From: Prevotella sp.
GTDB lineage: Bacteria > Bacteroidota > Bacteroidia > Bacteroidales > Bacteroidaceae
Reading direction: 5' to 3'
Length of the DNA: 55,264 bases
NCBI GenBank assembly: GCA_016281055.1
Contig: JAEEHW010000072.1
Location: 1 to 55,264 of the forward strand
The position numbers and the translations under genes were made by a program. Shown in pieces: positions 31,723 through 41,671 of the stretch; the stretch's first letter is position 1, and each line of letters starts with the position of its first letter. The notes beneath the pieces were generated by a model. It was not told where the DNA came from, made no database searches, and was given only the letters and a program-made list of their open reading frames with translations.

Positions 31723-33474
31723 TTACTTCTTAATTGTCTTCAATGCATTCTGTGCATTCTCATCCTCAGGATCAATGTTGAGTATCCTGTTCCACCATAC
31801 ACGAGCTGTCTTCAAATCATGACGAGTGAAGTATGCAACAGATGCGAGATAACGGCATGCCTCTATCTCCATGCTCTTCAACTGATCAGTCTGCTCTTCC
31901 TTGGAAACACAGTAGTCATACAATTTCTGATAGTATGGCTCGGCAAGACACTGAGTATTATCTGGATCAAAATATGCGTATGTCCAACGTGCATGAGTGT
32001 AAAGAACGTAGTGCAAATTCTCCCAGTTTGGATATTCCGTTTCAAGTTGATCGTACACATTGAACATCTGCTTTATAACCGTCAACTTTTCATCTCCTTG
32101 CAAAGCATCCTGCCAATCACGATAGATAGCCGCATACTGATAAAGCATATATGCCTTGTCTGAAGATGGATACTTCTCCATAAATATCTTGTAAAGATCA
32201 AGTGCTTCCTTGAAACGCTGTTCTGCCTTCAAAGCATCAATGCGACGGTTGAGAGTCTGACGTATCTGACCATCCATCTGAGGTACGAAATAGTCCGTAC
32301 AACTTGGTATCTTAGCATATGTAGCAAACGCATCATCCACCTGAGAAAGACCAAGGTAGCAAGAACCTAAAGAGAAATAATCCACAGAATTCACAGAGTC
32401 TTTAGCAGACTCAAACCATATCTTACCATGCTCAAGTGCTTCTGCATACATACCTGAACGTGTGGCACTCCAGAAATACAGACGATCGAAACCTTTGTTG
32501 TCTGGGAAACGCTGAGTACCAATCAAGCAAAGTTCCATACACTTGATATCATCCTGACTCCAGTAACAGTTCTGTACGAACTGAATCAACTGGTTCATCG
32601 TCAATGTATGAGGATCTACGCTCTCCATCGCAGCAGCAGCTTCTGCATCCATACCCTTCTTATTGTAGAGGGTTGCCAACTCAATATCTACATTGTAACC
32701 AGGTACAGCAAGACGTAACTCTTCAAGCTTGGCCTTAGCCTTCTCCATATCATTACGGGACATTACCGTTGCATACTTTACATATGGTATCGGATTGAGA
32801 GAATCAACGGCAATCGCTTTTTCAAACCAAAGACACGCTGAATCTACATCCCACTCACCATACATGTCACCTTTCAAAATGAAAGCTGGAGAGAACTCAT
32901 CATCAATAGCGAAAGCCTTGTCTAAGAAACGACGAGTCTTTTCACGCTCATTATTACGGAAATATGCACGTGCTATCGCTGTCTGCATATCTGCCTCATC
33001 ATTGAATCGAGCGGACAATTCATTAGCAATAGTGTCAGCTTGAGTTGAATACTTGTGAAGCACTACTGCCAAAGCTGCTTGAACAGCATCAGCTTCTTTT
33101 GACATCTTCTGAGCAACTGACGTTTTAGCTACCTTTGACTTCTTTTTCTTCTTGTCTGACTTACCAGACTTGTCTGATTCATCAGAAGAAGATGACTCTG
33201 TAGAACTTACAGTGTTATCTGTATTATCTACACCAGTATTATCATCATTCGATACTTCTGTAGAAGCAGTTTCCGTAGATACATTTTCTGTCGATTCTGA
33301 GACATTGGATGACTCCGTTTGAGCAGAATTATCTGGTTGCTCAGTGCTTACCGCAGTATCTGTATCATCTGACTGGTTGTTATATACCCTATTCAGAGCC
33401 ACATCTGCGCTTACTGAGCAGACGAAAAGCGTGAAAAGCAGTGCTATTATGATATGTAATCTATTGAATGTCAT
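31723..33474 (-). CDS. Secreted/periplasmic TPR-repeat protein, last gene of the envelope operon
   Basis: This 583-residue protein has a signal peptide (about 1-23, ending VSA). A Ser/Thr/Asp/Glu-rich segment (about 35-110) ends in a lysine cluster (KKKKKSK). From about residue 125 on come helical repeats of the TPR type, for example YFRNNEREKTRRFLDKAFAI, WFEKAIAVDSLNPIPYVKYA and YKIFMEKYPSSDKAYMLYQ. TPR proteins scaffold complexes; here the partner is probably one of the outer-membrane proteins in the operon. It starts 39 nt after the barrel gene ends. No enzyme domain was seen. The low-complexity linker would let the TPR region span the periplasm. Confidence 0.85.
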   Translation of the reverse strand: MTFNRLHIIIALLFTLFVCSVSADVALNRVYNNQSDDTDTAVSTEQPDNSAQTESSNVSESTENVSTETASTEVSNDDNTGVDNTDNTVSSTESSSSDESDKSGKSDKKKKKSKVAKTSVAQKMSKEADAVQAALAVVLHKYSTQADTIANELSARFNDEADMQTAIARAYFRNNEREKTRRFLDKAFAIDDEFSPAFILKGDMYGEWDVDSACLWFEKAIAVDSLNPIPYVKYATVMSRNDMEKAKAKLEELRLAVPGYNVDIELATLYNKKGMDAEAAAAMESVDPHTLTMNQLIQFVQNCYWSQDDIKCMELCLIGTQRFPDNKGFDRLYFWSATRSGMYAEALEHGKIWFESAKDSVNSVDYFSLGSCYLGLSQVDDAFATYAKIPSCTDYFVPQMDGQIRQTLNRRIDALKAEQRFKEALDLYKIFMEKYPSSDKAYMLYQYAAIYRDWQDALQGDEKLTVIKQMFNVYDQLETEYPNWENLHYVLYTHARWTYAYFDPDNTQCLAEPYYQKLYDYCVSKEEQTDQLKSMEIEACRYLASVAYFTRHDLKTARVWWNRILNIDPEDENAQNALKTIKK

Positions 33475-33513
33475 ACTTACGACTGTAACCTTAAAGATTA
33501 TTAAGCGATTATA

Positions 33514-35826
33514 TTATCTCTTCTTATGTTGCTTGGCAATTCTCTTTGCATACTTGGCATTATACTTCTCCACTGCACGCAACTGACGACTCCTATAACG
33601 ATTGTCATGACGATCGTGGATAGCCTTAACCGTCTTAGGATCACGACGGAGCTTACCAATCTTGTACTGAACACCAAAGTTTAGCGACTCATACAAGTGC
33701 AACTTATCCGTAATTGATACGGTATTGAAGCCTCTTATATCATACATCTCATTCTGAGCCATGAAATAGACTTCAGGATTGAAGAATACAGAAACACCCT
33801 TCTTTCCTATCGGATAAGCAAGTTTGAAACCACCATTGACACCAATATACCAATGATCAGTATCATCAAACTGAGGTGAAGAATTGTAACCACCATCAAA
33901 TGCCGGTTCAGAAGTAGCAACAGAATACTCCTGTGAAGCCAACCACATGAATGCAGGACCTACATAAGCATGAAGCTCAAACTTACGCTTGTTCATACGA
34001 CCAGCACAGAGGTTCATCAAGTTTGCCTCTGCTGTAAGTGCACCAAATACATTTCTGCGATTAACCTTTACGAGACCATTACGTCCTGTTGACCACATAG
34101 AACCATCTTCTCTTCTATAATGAGCATTATAAGGCAACAACTCATTACGGCTAGTATTCATGAGATTCATACTACCACGTATGCCGAGGTATGTATTGAA
34201 CGTGTAGTCAAACCAACCTTGGAGATTCCATTCAAAATCACCTGCACCCCAGTCACTATAACGACGTGAAAGCATCGGAATACCGCCACCTACACCTACA
34301 CGAACACCCTTGTTAACTTTGTAAGTATAGTGCTGAACAGCATCCATCTCCTCAACCGGACGATAGTGAGGGCTGCGTACCATCACTGTAAGACCAAGAT
34401 TAAGAGACATGTGGTTCATGTCATGTATCTCCTCGTTCTGACGATATACACTGTGAGAATAACGTGGCTCTATGAACAACTGCAAATCAGGATTGATGTA
34501 GCCATAGAAATGAGCACCAAAGCTATATGACTCCGTACCAACACGATATTTCTCTATGAAAGTACGCTTATACTTTGACAACGTACCATAACCTATACCA
34601 AAGAAAGCATAGCCACCAAACGGCTGGTTCCAGCTGAATGACTTATAGAAGAAACCAAATGGATTAAACAAAGCCTCTGCACGGATACCCATATAGTGAG
34701 TATTGAACGTCTCAGTCATATCACCATAAGGACCTACTGGCACATTACCCAATCCTTCATATTTGATTTCCTCACGCTTTGCAATTTGTGTAAAACCAGA
34801 GAAACGGAAACCCAATACAGGAGACCACCACTTACCTATGCTGATGGTTGTTGTATGACCTGTAGAAGATGTGAAACTCAAATCCTTAATAGCCGTTTCT
34901 GTCCAGTTGAGACCGCCAGCAAATTCAACGAACCAAGGACGACGCCACAGCTCATTAGTTTCATAAGTTTCTTCTGGGAACTTCTCCAAACGAGAGAGCA
35001 TAAACTTAACACGTGCAGCCTTTGAAAGGTTGTCATTGAGGCTGAACTCGTATCCAACATTCACACCATAGAACAAATCGAAACCACGCCAGTTACGAAG
35101 GTATTCGTAATCCATCTGCGGACCACCTATACCAATATATGGTTCAACATTAAGATAGGCATGTGGACCTGTAAAAATCTTCAACTGTGCACCAGTATGT
35201 GCCTCTGGAGCAAATTTCTTCTTTCCAGTGCCATTGAAGAAAGTATAGTCTCCTCCAATACCGACGAGTGCCTGGACATCAAGCCATCTTGAAGAGTTAT
35301 AACCCTCAAAATGAGTGGTAATGTCGTGCATGTAATCAAAACGTCCAGAAAAACGTGCAAGACGCAAACCACGCTGATAGTTATATCCCCAGCCGGCACC
35401 AAGACTTAAACGCAAACTGTTAAGTTTGTTCAGTCGAGTACCTACTTGACCCATAACCTGTATCAGATTCAACTTGGGCGCCAATTCAGCCTGAGGGAGT
35501 ATCTGCTGATATCCAGCCGATACACCATAATACAGGTTCTGAATGATACCCTTGTAGAACTGATAGCCTTTTGGCTTGTAAAAGTCTCTTACGCTGTAGT
35601 CCAAAGCATTCACCGCATTGGTACCGCGAGCAAGGTTCTTACGTGACATTTTAATAGTGTCACGCATAGCCTGCAAGTCTTCCTCATCAAGCGTATCCAA
35701 TGGATCAATCGCCTTCAGAGTAGACGGATCCAACGGATTTATCGCTGGAGCAGCCTTAATAGAATCATTACTCTGCAGTCCTAACAGCAATGCTGTCAGT
35801 GCAACCAAAACTATTTTTTTATTCAT
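33514..35826 (-). CDS. Large outer-membrane beta-barrel protein of the envelope operon
   Basis: This 770-residue protein starts at MNKKIVLVALTALLLG (signal peptide). After a short helical segment (about 45-75) the rest is alternating amphipathic strands rich in Tyr, Trp, Phe and Gly (GYEFSL, FFGIGYGTLSKY, YGYINPDLQLFIEPRYSHSVY), typical of an outer-membrane barrel of roughly 20 or more strands. It ends with a basic tail (RYRSRQLRAVEKYNAKYAKRI). I recognise no named family with certainty. The start is 4 nt downstream of the OmpA-like gene, so the two are translationally linked. It could be the channel or anchor of the system. The frame extends to 35865 without a signal-peptide-like extension. 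Confidence 0.8.
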   Translation of the reverse strand: MNKKIVLVALTALLLGLQSNDSIKAAPAINPLDPSTLKAIDPLDTLDEEDLQAMRDTIKMSRKNLARGTNAVNALDYSVRDFYKPKGYQFYKGIIQNLYYGVSAGYQQILPQAELAPKLNLIQVMGQVGTRLNKLNSLRLSLGAGWGYNYQRGLRLARFSGRFDYMHDITTHFEGYNSSRWLDVQALVGIGGDYTFFNGTGKKKFAPEAHTGAQLKIFTGPHAYLNVEPYIGIGGPQMDYEYLRNWRGFDLFYGVNVGYEFSLNDNLSKAARVKFMLSRLEKFPEETYETNELWRRPWFVEFAGGLNWTETAIKDLSFTSSTGHTTTISIGKWWSPVLGFRFSGFTQIAKREEIKYEGLGNVPVGPYGDMTETFNTHYMGIRAEALFNPFGFFYKSFSWNQPFGGYAFFGIGYGTLSKYKRTFIEKYRVGTESYSFGAHFYGYINPDLQLFIEPRYSHSVYRQNEEIHDMNHMSLNLGLTVMVRSPHYRPVEEMDAVQHYTYKVNKGVRVGVGGGIPMLSRRYSDWGAGDFEWNLQGWFDYTFNTYLGIRGSMNLMNTSRNELLPYNAHYRREDGSMWSTGRNGLVKVNRRNVFGALTAEANLMNLCAGRMNKRKFELHAYVGPAFMWLASQEYSVATSEPAFDGGYNSSPQFDDTDHWYIGVNGGFKLAYPIGKKGVSVFFNPEVYFMAQNEMYDIRGFNTVSITDKLHLYESLNFGVQYKIGKLRRDPKTVKAIHDRHDNRYRSRQLRAVEKYNAKYAKRIAKQHKKR

Positions 35827-35830
35827 CTTT

Positions 35831-38386
35831 CTATTTTGATTCAGCATTATCTGTAGCATTCTCACCCTCAGCAGTCTCTGTAGAAGCCTGCTCGGTGCCT
35901 TCTGCTACTTCTTCATCATCATCACCACTAATCTCTATAACATCTTCAGAAGATGCACCAGCATCACTCTTCAGCGTCACAAGATTACTAAAGATTTGAT
36001 GATAGCGTTCCTTCTTCTTCTTACTATACTTGAACTTCTCACGCAGTTTGTCGCTCACCTGGCCATCAGAGAGATACAACCACTTATATGAAGGTTCTAA
36101 TTCGAAACTATGGTTAAAGAAAGCCAAATAGTTTGGAACGTAATCCGGCTTCTTAGGCTCGCCAAGACGCTGTTCCTCCAAGTCAGCTTCTAACATTCCA
36201 CGGAGATACCATTTCTTTGGATTCTCATCATCCATTTCTGCTACCAACTGCTGACAAACAGCATTTGGAACATTCAGAATCTCTCGAGCTTCGGTATATA
36301 TCACAGCCTTGTTGTCTGGCGCACAGCTGATGACATAATTCATAGCATCAAGAACTTCCTTCTCCTCTGCTGGTGGCAACTGATGTGTAGCATACTTAAC
36401 AAAACCTTCCTTGAACTTGATATACTTCTTCAAACGTTCAACCTTAGGGTCATTGTCATTTGCAAACCAATAGTTACAATAGCTCAATGCACTATCACGC
36501 TCCTCCATCTGGAAGTAAGTGATAATCTGGTTAATCAACACCTCACGACGGTTCTTCTGTGCACGCTCGCTACGCTCACGAGTAGAAAGAGCACGCAAAC
36601 GACTATTGATGAATGGTGCCAACACCTTTGCATCAGGTTTTCCCTGACGAGAGTTAAGCATAGCCATCTTGTTGGCAACATACATAGAGAACTTCACATT
36701 CTCATAACCAGGACTGCGTGTCACATGGTTATATGCAATCATTGTCAGAGTATCAAGTTCTGCAGAATCTTTGATGACAGTGTACAAGTTATAGTAGTCA
36801 CCATCTGAGAAATCCTTACCCTTACCCTGCAACAAATCATGTTTGCGTACCAAATATGCAGCATAAGCCTCATCAGCATCCATGATATGCTCACGCTCGT
36901 AACGATATGTCACACGCATACGACGTTGCTGCTGCATTACAGGTTCGATAACTGTTTCGTATCCTTCAAGAGCCATGATAGCAGCATCACCACCATATCC
37001 ATTAGCCCCCATATTCATACGAATCTGTTCTGCATGTCCAGGGTATCCTTCTTCCTCTACCTGTTTTGCAACATCCTCCCAAGTATATACCTTCGGGGTA
37101 CCAGTATGGAAAGCTACATCAACCTTGCCCATATAGCTGCGTACTTTCTGAACAGCCACTTTGGTACGTTCCGCAGCAAGACGACGGTTAGACTCCAAAC
37201 CACCTTCCGGAGATGCAGAAGCTTCTACCTTCACCTCCATCAACTGATCACCGTACGAACGCAACTCAGTAACAAGGTCCTCAAGCATTTTCTGGTTGAT
37301 CGAGTCGTTGATAAGTTCTGACTTACCTACGATGAAACGAAGACGAAGATCCTGATTCTTTGTATCGTAGTTACTCTCTGCCGTAACCTGGAATTCATCT
37401 ACATCCATATCAGCAGCAGCAACACCCAGATCTATGAATTTAAAAATATTCTTTCCATTACAAGATCCTGTAGCAGCAGACTGATGGAAATAGTCATTGT
37501 TAAATTCTGCCAAGACTACCTCATAAGGAATTTTGTATGTCTTTCTACGATTTGGCTTGACATATACCAAAGTAGTGTCAAGATAAACCTTCTCATCATC
37601 ATATAAAAGATTAGGACTATAACAATACGCAACATTATCGTATTTCATATAATTGAAGCGCATACGCTTGTCCTGCAATTTATGATACTCATATCCCTCC
37701 ATTACAACACCAGGGATATAATCAACGGTATCCTCTGTCTGACAATCGACAGACATTGGCTGAACTACAAGACGAGCCTTGCTGTTACCGTACTGTTTTG
37801 GTAAATCCACATGAATACGGAAATACATATTCTTACCATCATCAATAGGAGGAGCCGCAACAATATTGATAGTATCACGGTTCAAACCGAAGACATCAAC
37901 GTTGTCAATGCGCTGTGAACCTTTGTCCATTGTACTCTTGAAACTGAACTCATATTCAGTCTGGCCCTCAACAAGAGGTATTATATGGAAGCGAGCATCC
38001 TCGATGGTAAGTTCATCCTCTGGATCATAGGTAGAGACAAGGATTGCCATATCGGGATATGCGTGCACCTTGAAATCACCATTACCTTTAGAATTTCTAA
38101 ATTTAACCTTATTCTTTGCCAGAGCGTCATCCCATGCTGTCAAAACGATATTGCCTCCATCACCACGCTGAAGCACAATAGCTTCCTCGAGTGACTTCTG
38201 TACTGTTGATGCTTTGTTTGAAGTTTTGAACAGAGCATACTGCACGGTACGATAGGTTTTCTGACCAGAGGTTTCAAAATTGATGTGTATATTTGCATCT
38301 ACAGCATCACCCTGCGCAAAAGCGAGAACTGAACTGAAGATGAACATCAACGAACATACTGCTATGTATGAAATACTACGCTTCAT
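35831..38386 (-). CDS. OmpA-like peptidoglycan-associated protein with N-terminal beta domain
   Basis: This 851-residue protein has a signal peptide (1-24, cleavage after AFA). An N-terminal region of about 330 residues looks like beta sandwich (DUF3868-like, uncertain). An OmpA_C-type segment at about 350-520 has LRLRFIVGKSELINDSINQKMLEDL and VKVEASASPEGGLESNRRLAAERTKVAVQKV, which matches the peptidoglycan-binding core. A helical C-terminal half (520-800) follows, then an acidic tail (DDDEEVAEGTEQAS). OmpA-like proteins tie outer-membrane machinery to the cell wall. Similar OmpA/DUF3868 proteins occur in Bacteroidales fimbrial loci. It lies between a DUF3575 protein and the large barrel. Confidence 0.78.
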   Translation of the reverse strand: MKRSISYIAVCSLMFIFSSVLAFAQGDAVDANIHINFETSGQKTYRTVQYALFKTSNKASTVQKSLEEAIVLQRGDGGNIVLTAWDDALAKNKVKFRNSKGNGDFKVHAYPDMAILVSTYDPEDELTIEDARFHIIPLVEGQTEYEFSFKSTMDKGSQRIDNVDVFGLNRDTINIVAAPPIDDGKNMYFRIHVDLPKQYGNSKARLVVQPMSVDCQTEDTVDYIPGVVMEGYEYHKLQDKRMRFNYMKYDNVAYCYSPNLLYDDEKVYLDTTLVYVKPNRRKTYKIPYEVVLAEFNNDYFHQSAATGSCNGKNIFKFIDLGVAAADMDVDEFQVTAESNYDTKNQDLRLRFIVGKSELINDSINQKMLEDLVTELRSYGDQLMEVKVEASASPEGGLESNRRLAAERTKVAVQKVRSYMGKVDVAFHTGTPKVYTWEDVAKQVEEEGYPGHAEQIRMNMGANGYGGDAAIMALEGYETVIEPVMQQQRRMRVTYRYEREHIMDADEAYAAYLVRKHDLLQGKGKDFSDGDYYNLYTVIKDSAELDTLTMIAYNHVTRSPGYENVKFSMYVANKMAMLNSRQGKPDAKVLAPFINSRLRALSTRERSERAQKNRREVLINQIITYFQMEERDSALSYCNYWFANDNDPKVERLKKYIKFKEGFVKYATHQLPPAEEKEVLDAMNYVISCAPDNKAVIYTEAREILNVPNAVCQQLVAEMDDENPKKWYLRGMLEADLEEQRLGEPKKPDYVPNYLAFFNHSFELEPSYKWLYLSDGQVSDKLREKFKYSKKKKERYHQIFSNLVTLKSDAGASSEDVIEISGDDDEEVAEGTEQASTETAEGENATDNAESK

Positions 38387-38413
38387 TCTTATTCTTTCTA
38401 TCTAACTTGTTTG

Positions 38414-39001
38414 TTACTTTAAAATATAAGATATAGAAATACCCATCTTTATAGGACAAAGCATTGTTGCCCTTGAGTTTGTAGGTATTTCACCATAATG
38501 ATTGTTAATACCATCTCCCTCCTTATCTATGAAATTGTAATCCTCATAGGGAGTACCAACCATATAATTACGTTCATCACGCGCAACGAATCCCAAACTG
38601 GTATGGAAATCAATCAACAGGCGTCGTGTAACCGGCCACACATAACCATATGACATACCAGCACCCATAGCATGACCGTCGTAACGCTTAGAGTATGCCT
38701 CAATATCATACTTTGTCAGTAAGCCCACTGCACCAATATAGTGGTGGAACAACGGACGTCCACCGAAATAGAGTCGCCATTCAGGTTGGAAGGCAAGCAT
38801 CTTCCATTTCTTACCCATTATCTTATTTCCCCAGAAACCGTCAACAGCTAATGATGAACGTTTGTTCAGCACCAACTCGAAACCAAACGCAGGAGCTTGC
38901 ATAGCGTCAAGCATAGCATTAGTGTTTATCGAAATAATCTGCGCCGAGCCTCTGGTGAAAGACAATGATGCTATTATGAGTATAAGCAGTAATTTCTTCA
39001 T
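38414..39001 (-). CDS. DUF3575-like small outer-membrane protein
   Basis: This 195-residue protein has a signal peptide (about 1-20, ending GSA) and strands characteristic of DUF3575: ISINTNAMLDAMQAPAFGFELVLNKRSSLAVDGFWG, then FQPEWRLYFGGRPLFHHYIG and HAMGAGMSYGYVWPVTRRLLIDFHTSLGFVARDE. It ends in LCPIKMGISISYILK, a barrel-closing strand. DUF3575 proteins are small barrels that accompany fimbrial genes in Bacteroidales; their biochemical role is unknown. It lies 37 nt after the lipoprotein gene and 27 nt before the OmpA-like gene. Confidence 0.82.
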   Translation of the reverse strand: MKKLLLILIIASLSFTRGSAQIISINTNAMLDAMQAPAFGFELVLNKRSSLAVDGFWGNKIMGKKWKMLAFQPEWRLYFGGRPLFHHYIGAVGLLTKYDIEAYSKRYDGHAMGAGMSYGYVWPVTRRLLIDFHTSLGFVARDERNYMVGTPYEDYNFIDKEGDGINNHYGEIPTNSRATMLCPIKMGISISYILK

Positions 39002-39038
39002 TTCTACTTTTCGTCTAATATCTAAACTATATTAATTC

Positions 39039-40310
39039 CTAATCTTTCAAGATCACTATTTCCTCCTTGCGTGCTTTGTCCAGCATCTCGGCCGTTATCT
39101 TCGTGCTAATCTTGATTGGAAGTTCTGTGCTACCGCCCCAGCGCCATCCATTTTCTTCTTTACGTATGATACCGGACTCACTTATAGACTTGCTGATATT
39201 ACAGAGCACCTGTAGGTTTACCTCATAACCATTCCACAAGCATGGTAATATCATCTGAAGCACACCAGGACCATTGGTAGATGTAGTCAACAAAGTATCT
39301 GGACCATAGCATACATTCATCAATCCCAATGTTCTGTCAAACTTTACAGTCTTGTTGCTTGCATTGTCTTCTGCATTGATATGCATACGGAAAGGCATTT
39401 TGCAAGTATTCTCCGTATCATAAACCTGATAATAGAAATTCATGCTCTGCGGAATACCAGAGATACAAGCGAAGCAATCCTTTATCACGAGGTTATTCAA
39501 GTCATCAGCCTTCTGTATTTCTACACTAATGTTATAGTCACGCTGTACCTGTATCAACTGCATGGAAATGGTCTTATGTGTGCCTATCTCCAACGTATCA
39601 TGTGATATACCAGCGATAGCATAGCCATTTGCCTGTCTTACATAAGAAGCTTCCTCGCCGTTTGCATTAGTGTATTCATTCCAGTCTTTCCAACCCCACC
39701 AAGGCACTTGAAGTTCGCTATAATACTCGCCATCAAACGCTCCAGTATTATAATTGAACCATGTATCCTTCATGTTGTCATAACTTGGATACTTTAATTT
39801 CTCAAAAACACTATTCTCATCTATCGTATAGTTACGAGGATCCGTACGCTGAACCATAGCTACAGTACGGAACACGCCTGAACCAAATGAGAAATGAGAC
39901 TCTGTATAAGGATCTCCACTAGGTGTCCATGTAACCTTGTCACCATTCAAGTTATACGCAGTCCAATCCGTAGTATCATCCTTAAACGTAGAACGTTCCT
40001 GATCTGCAGCGGAACTTATACCTTTTGGATTTTCAACATATATCCTATTATCCTGCTTTTCAATTCGCAGGTGCTTCAGGTTATTACTCTTTCCTTTCGT
40101 TGACTCATACGTATATATATGGAGGATGTCTGTACCGCCCATAATGTCAAGCATATTGGAAAGGTCATATGTAAAATATGTGGAATCAACAAGCACCGAG
40201 CCGTAATTCTCAAACATATCCTCCTCAGTACAAGAACCGAGCAAAAGTGTCATTGGCAGAGAGCACACAGCCAAAACTGCCATCTGTAACATATTTTTAC
40301 ACTTCATCAT
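39039..40310 (-). CDS. DUF5119-like surface lipoprotein of the envelope operon
   Basis: This 423-residue protein carries a lipobox (LLLGS before Cys27). The following TEED is acidic, like the export signals that send Bacteroidota lipoproteins to the cell surface (inference). The body is beta-rich with VQRDYNISVEIQKADDLNNLVIKDCFACISGIPQSMNF, resembling DUF5119/FimB-Mfa2-type proteins that accompany fimbriae. WFNYNTGAFDGEYYSELQVPWWGWKDWNEYTN gives an aromatic patch. The start overlaps the upstream DUF3575 gene by 14 nt. No fimbrillin lies next to it. Exact family is uncertain, but the surface lipoprotein call is good. Confidence 0.78.
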   Translation of the reverse strand: MMKCKNMLQMAVLAVCSLPMTLLLGSCTEEDMFENYGSVLVDSTYFTYDLSNMLDIMGGTDILHIYTYESTKGKSNNLKHLRIEKQDNRIYVENPKGISSAADQERSTFKDDTTDWTAYNLNGDKVTWTPSGDPYTESHFSFGSGVFRTVAMVQRTDPRNYTIDENSVFEKLKYPSYDNMKDTWFNYNTGAFDGEYYSELQVPWWGWKDWNEYTNANGEEASYVRQANGYAIAGISHDTLEIGTHKTISMQLIQVQRDYNISVEIQKADDLNNLVIKDCFACISGIPQSMNFYYQVYDTENTCKMPFRMHINAEDNASNKTVKFDRTLGLMNVCYGPDTLLTTSTNGPGVLQMILPCLWNGYEVNLQVLCNISKSISESGIIRKEENGWRWGGSTELPIKISTKITAEMLDKARKEEIVILKD

Positions 40311-41511
40311 TATCCTCCTTTCTTGTAACCATCAACTGAGCCTGCTCCTGTTCTGTTGCATCCTGACTGTCAACATCCTCTGATGCAGGTTCTGGAGCTT
40401 CAGTCTTTTCTTCTTCCTTTTTCTTCTTTCCCTTACTCTTCTTTTCCTTCTTAGCCTTACCCGGCTCTACTTCGAAGAGTGCCTCGCCCTGCTGTTCAGA
40501 TTCAGCCTTGAGCGTTTCAATTTCCTTCCTGGTCTGTTCGATCTGCAGTTCTTTCTCCTCTGCAGTACGGACAGCGAGTACAGAATCATACACATGACGG
40601 AAATCCATATATACTACACTATATATAGAGTCTGCGATATACTTCTGCAGTGCACGTGACTCAGCATCAGAATAGAGTGAGTCCATAACGGTACGATACT
40701 GCACATCTGCATCGTAACGCCAACGATATCTCTTCTGCAGAGGATAATTACCAAATCTATATACGAACGACACATGGACGTCCTTTGGCAGAGGAATAGG
40801 ATTGAACTTCCATTTCTCTGCTTTCTCTGTTATACCATAAGCATTATTCTGCTGGTCAACGTCGTACTTGTCTGTCTTGTGCATACAGAATCCCACGCTT
40901 ATACCACAATCAAGGTCAAGCGAATTACCATCAGAGAACTGATACAGAGGTTTTTCGAAACCCCATGTAAAGCCAGCCTGTATAGCCTGTCCCTGACGAC
41001 CGTCTATTGCATCCTTAAGAAGGAATGAATATTTGGTGTATGCGACATATCCGCCACGATAGAATACCCATGTAGGGTGACTTGGCAACATAGCACGACA
41101 AGAAAGTATCTTCTCATACCACATACGATGGTGGCTGAAGATACCAGTAGGAGTGGCACGGCGCTCACGCCAATATCCACGTCCCTCGAGTGACACCTCG
41201 AAGATGTTGTACACCACAGGCATCACAAATGTATTTTTCATTGCCGGACGATAGCGTACACCAGCCATGAACGACCAACGGTTATAGTTGCGTGCCTTTA
41301 CATCGAACTCTACTGCAAGGTTCGGAATACCAATAACCCAATCCACCGCATTAGTATGCAGTGACACTCGCTCCAACAGCGACAAGGTATCAACATGGTG
41401 TCCGTCATCCATCACCGAGTGAGCGCTCACATTCAGTGACAACAACATCGCCCACGCCATAACGATGCGGCGTAGCGAAAATCCAGTGTTTTTGTAATAT
41501 CTTTCCTTCAT
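40297..41511 (-). CDS. DUF3575-like outer-membrane protein with charged C-terminal tail, first gene of the envelope operon
   Basis: This protein of about 404 residues has a signal sequence (KNTGFSLRRIVMAWAMLLSL...SAHS). A DUF3575-type barrel domain follows (VSLHTNAVDWVIGIPNLAVEFDVKARNYNRWSFMAGVRYRP, then FIEVSL-type strands and DLDCGISVGFCMHKTD). After about residue 260 come helical and coiled-coil stretches, then a Lys/Glu-rich tail (KKEKKSKGKKKKEEEK). The frame continues to 41568 but would start with TTG inside the promoter, so ATG 41511 is preferred; ATG 41529 is possible. A TAnnTTTG element at 41566-41573 makes this the first gene of the six-gene operon. The tail could extend into the periplasm or contact the TPR protein. 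Confidence 0.82.
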   Translation of the reverse strand: MKERYYKNTGFSLRRIVMAWAMLLSLNVSAHSVMDDGHHVDTLSLLERVSLHTNAVDWVIGIPNLAVEFDVKARNYNRWSFMAGVRYRPAMKNTFVMPVVYNIFEVSLEGRGYWRERRATPTGIFSHHRMWYEKILSCRAMLPSHPTWVFYRGGYVAYTKYSFLLKDAIDGRQGQAIQAGFTWGFEKPLYQFSDGNSLDLDCGISVGFCMHKTDKYDVDQQNNAYGITEKAEKWKFNPIPLPKDVHVSFVYRFGNYPLQKRYRWRYDADVQYRTVMDSLYSDAESRALQKYIADSIYSVVYMDFRHVYDSVLAVRTAEEKELQIEQTRKEIETLKAESEQQGEALFEVEPGKAKKEKKSKGKKKKEEEKTEAPEPASEDVDSQDATEQEQAQLMVTRKEDNDEV

Positions 41512-41565
41512 TAGTTTCCTATGAAACATTTTACGGTGTTTTCGTGCATTTTTAGTAACAATATG

Positions 41566-41573
41566 CAAAATTA
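41566..41573 (-). promoter_or_regulatory. Promoter -7 element for the six-gene envelope operon
   Basis: On the minus strand this reads TAATTTTG, a TAnnTTTG match, about 55 nt upstream of the first start codon. No other such element was noticed in the gaps between the six genes. Confidence 0.65.
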
Positions 41574-41671
41574 CATCTTTTTTTTAAATTACGTCGTATG
41601 TACACATGTTTTTTTATCCTCTGTTTAGATTTCTTAACATATGTCATCTATTAACTTATGTTAAATTCGCA

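Noticed and set aside
31723..41511. Fimbrillin (FimA/Mfa1-type) gene in the envelope operon
   Set aside because: Every frame of useful length between the six genes was considered. None encodes a fimbrillin-like lipoprotein with a donor strand, and the gaps are at most 39 nt.
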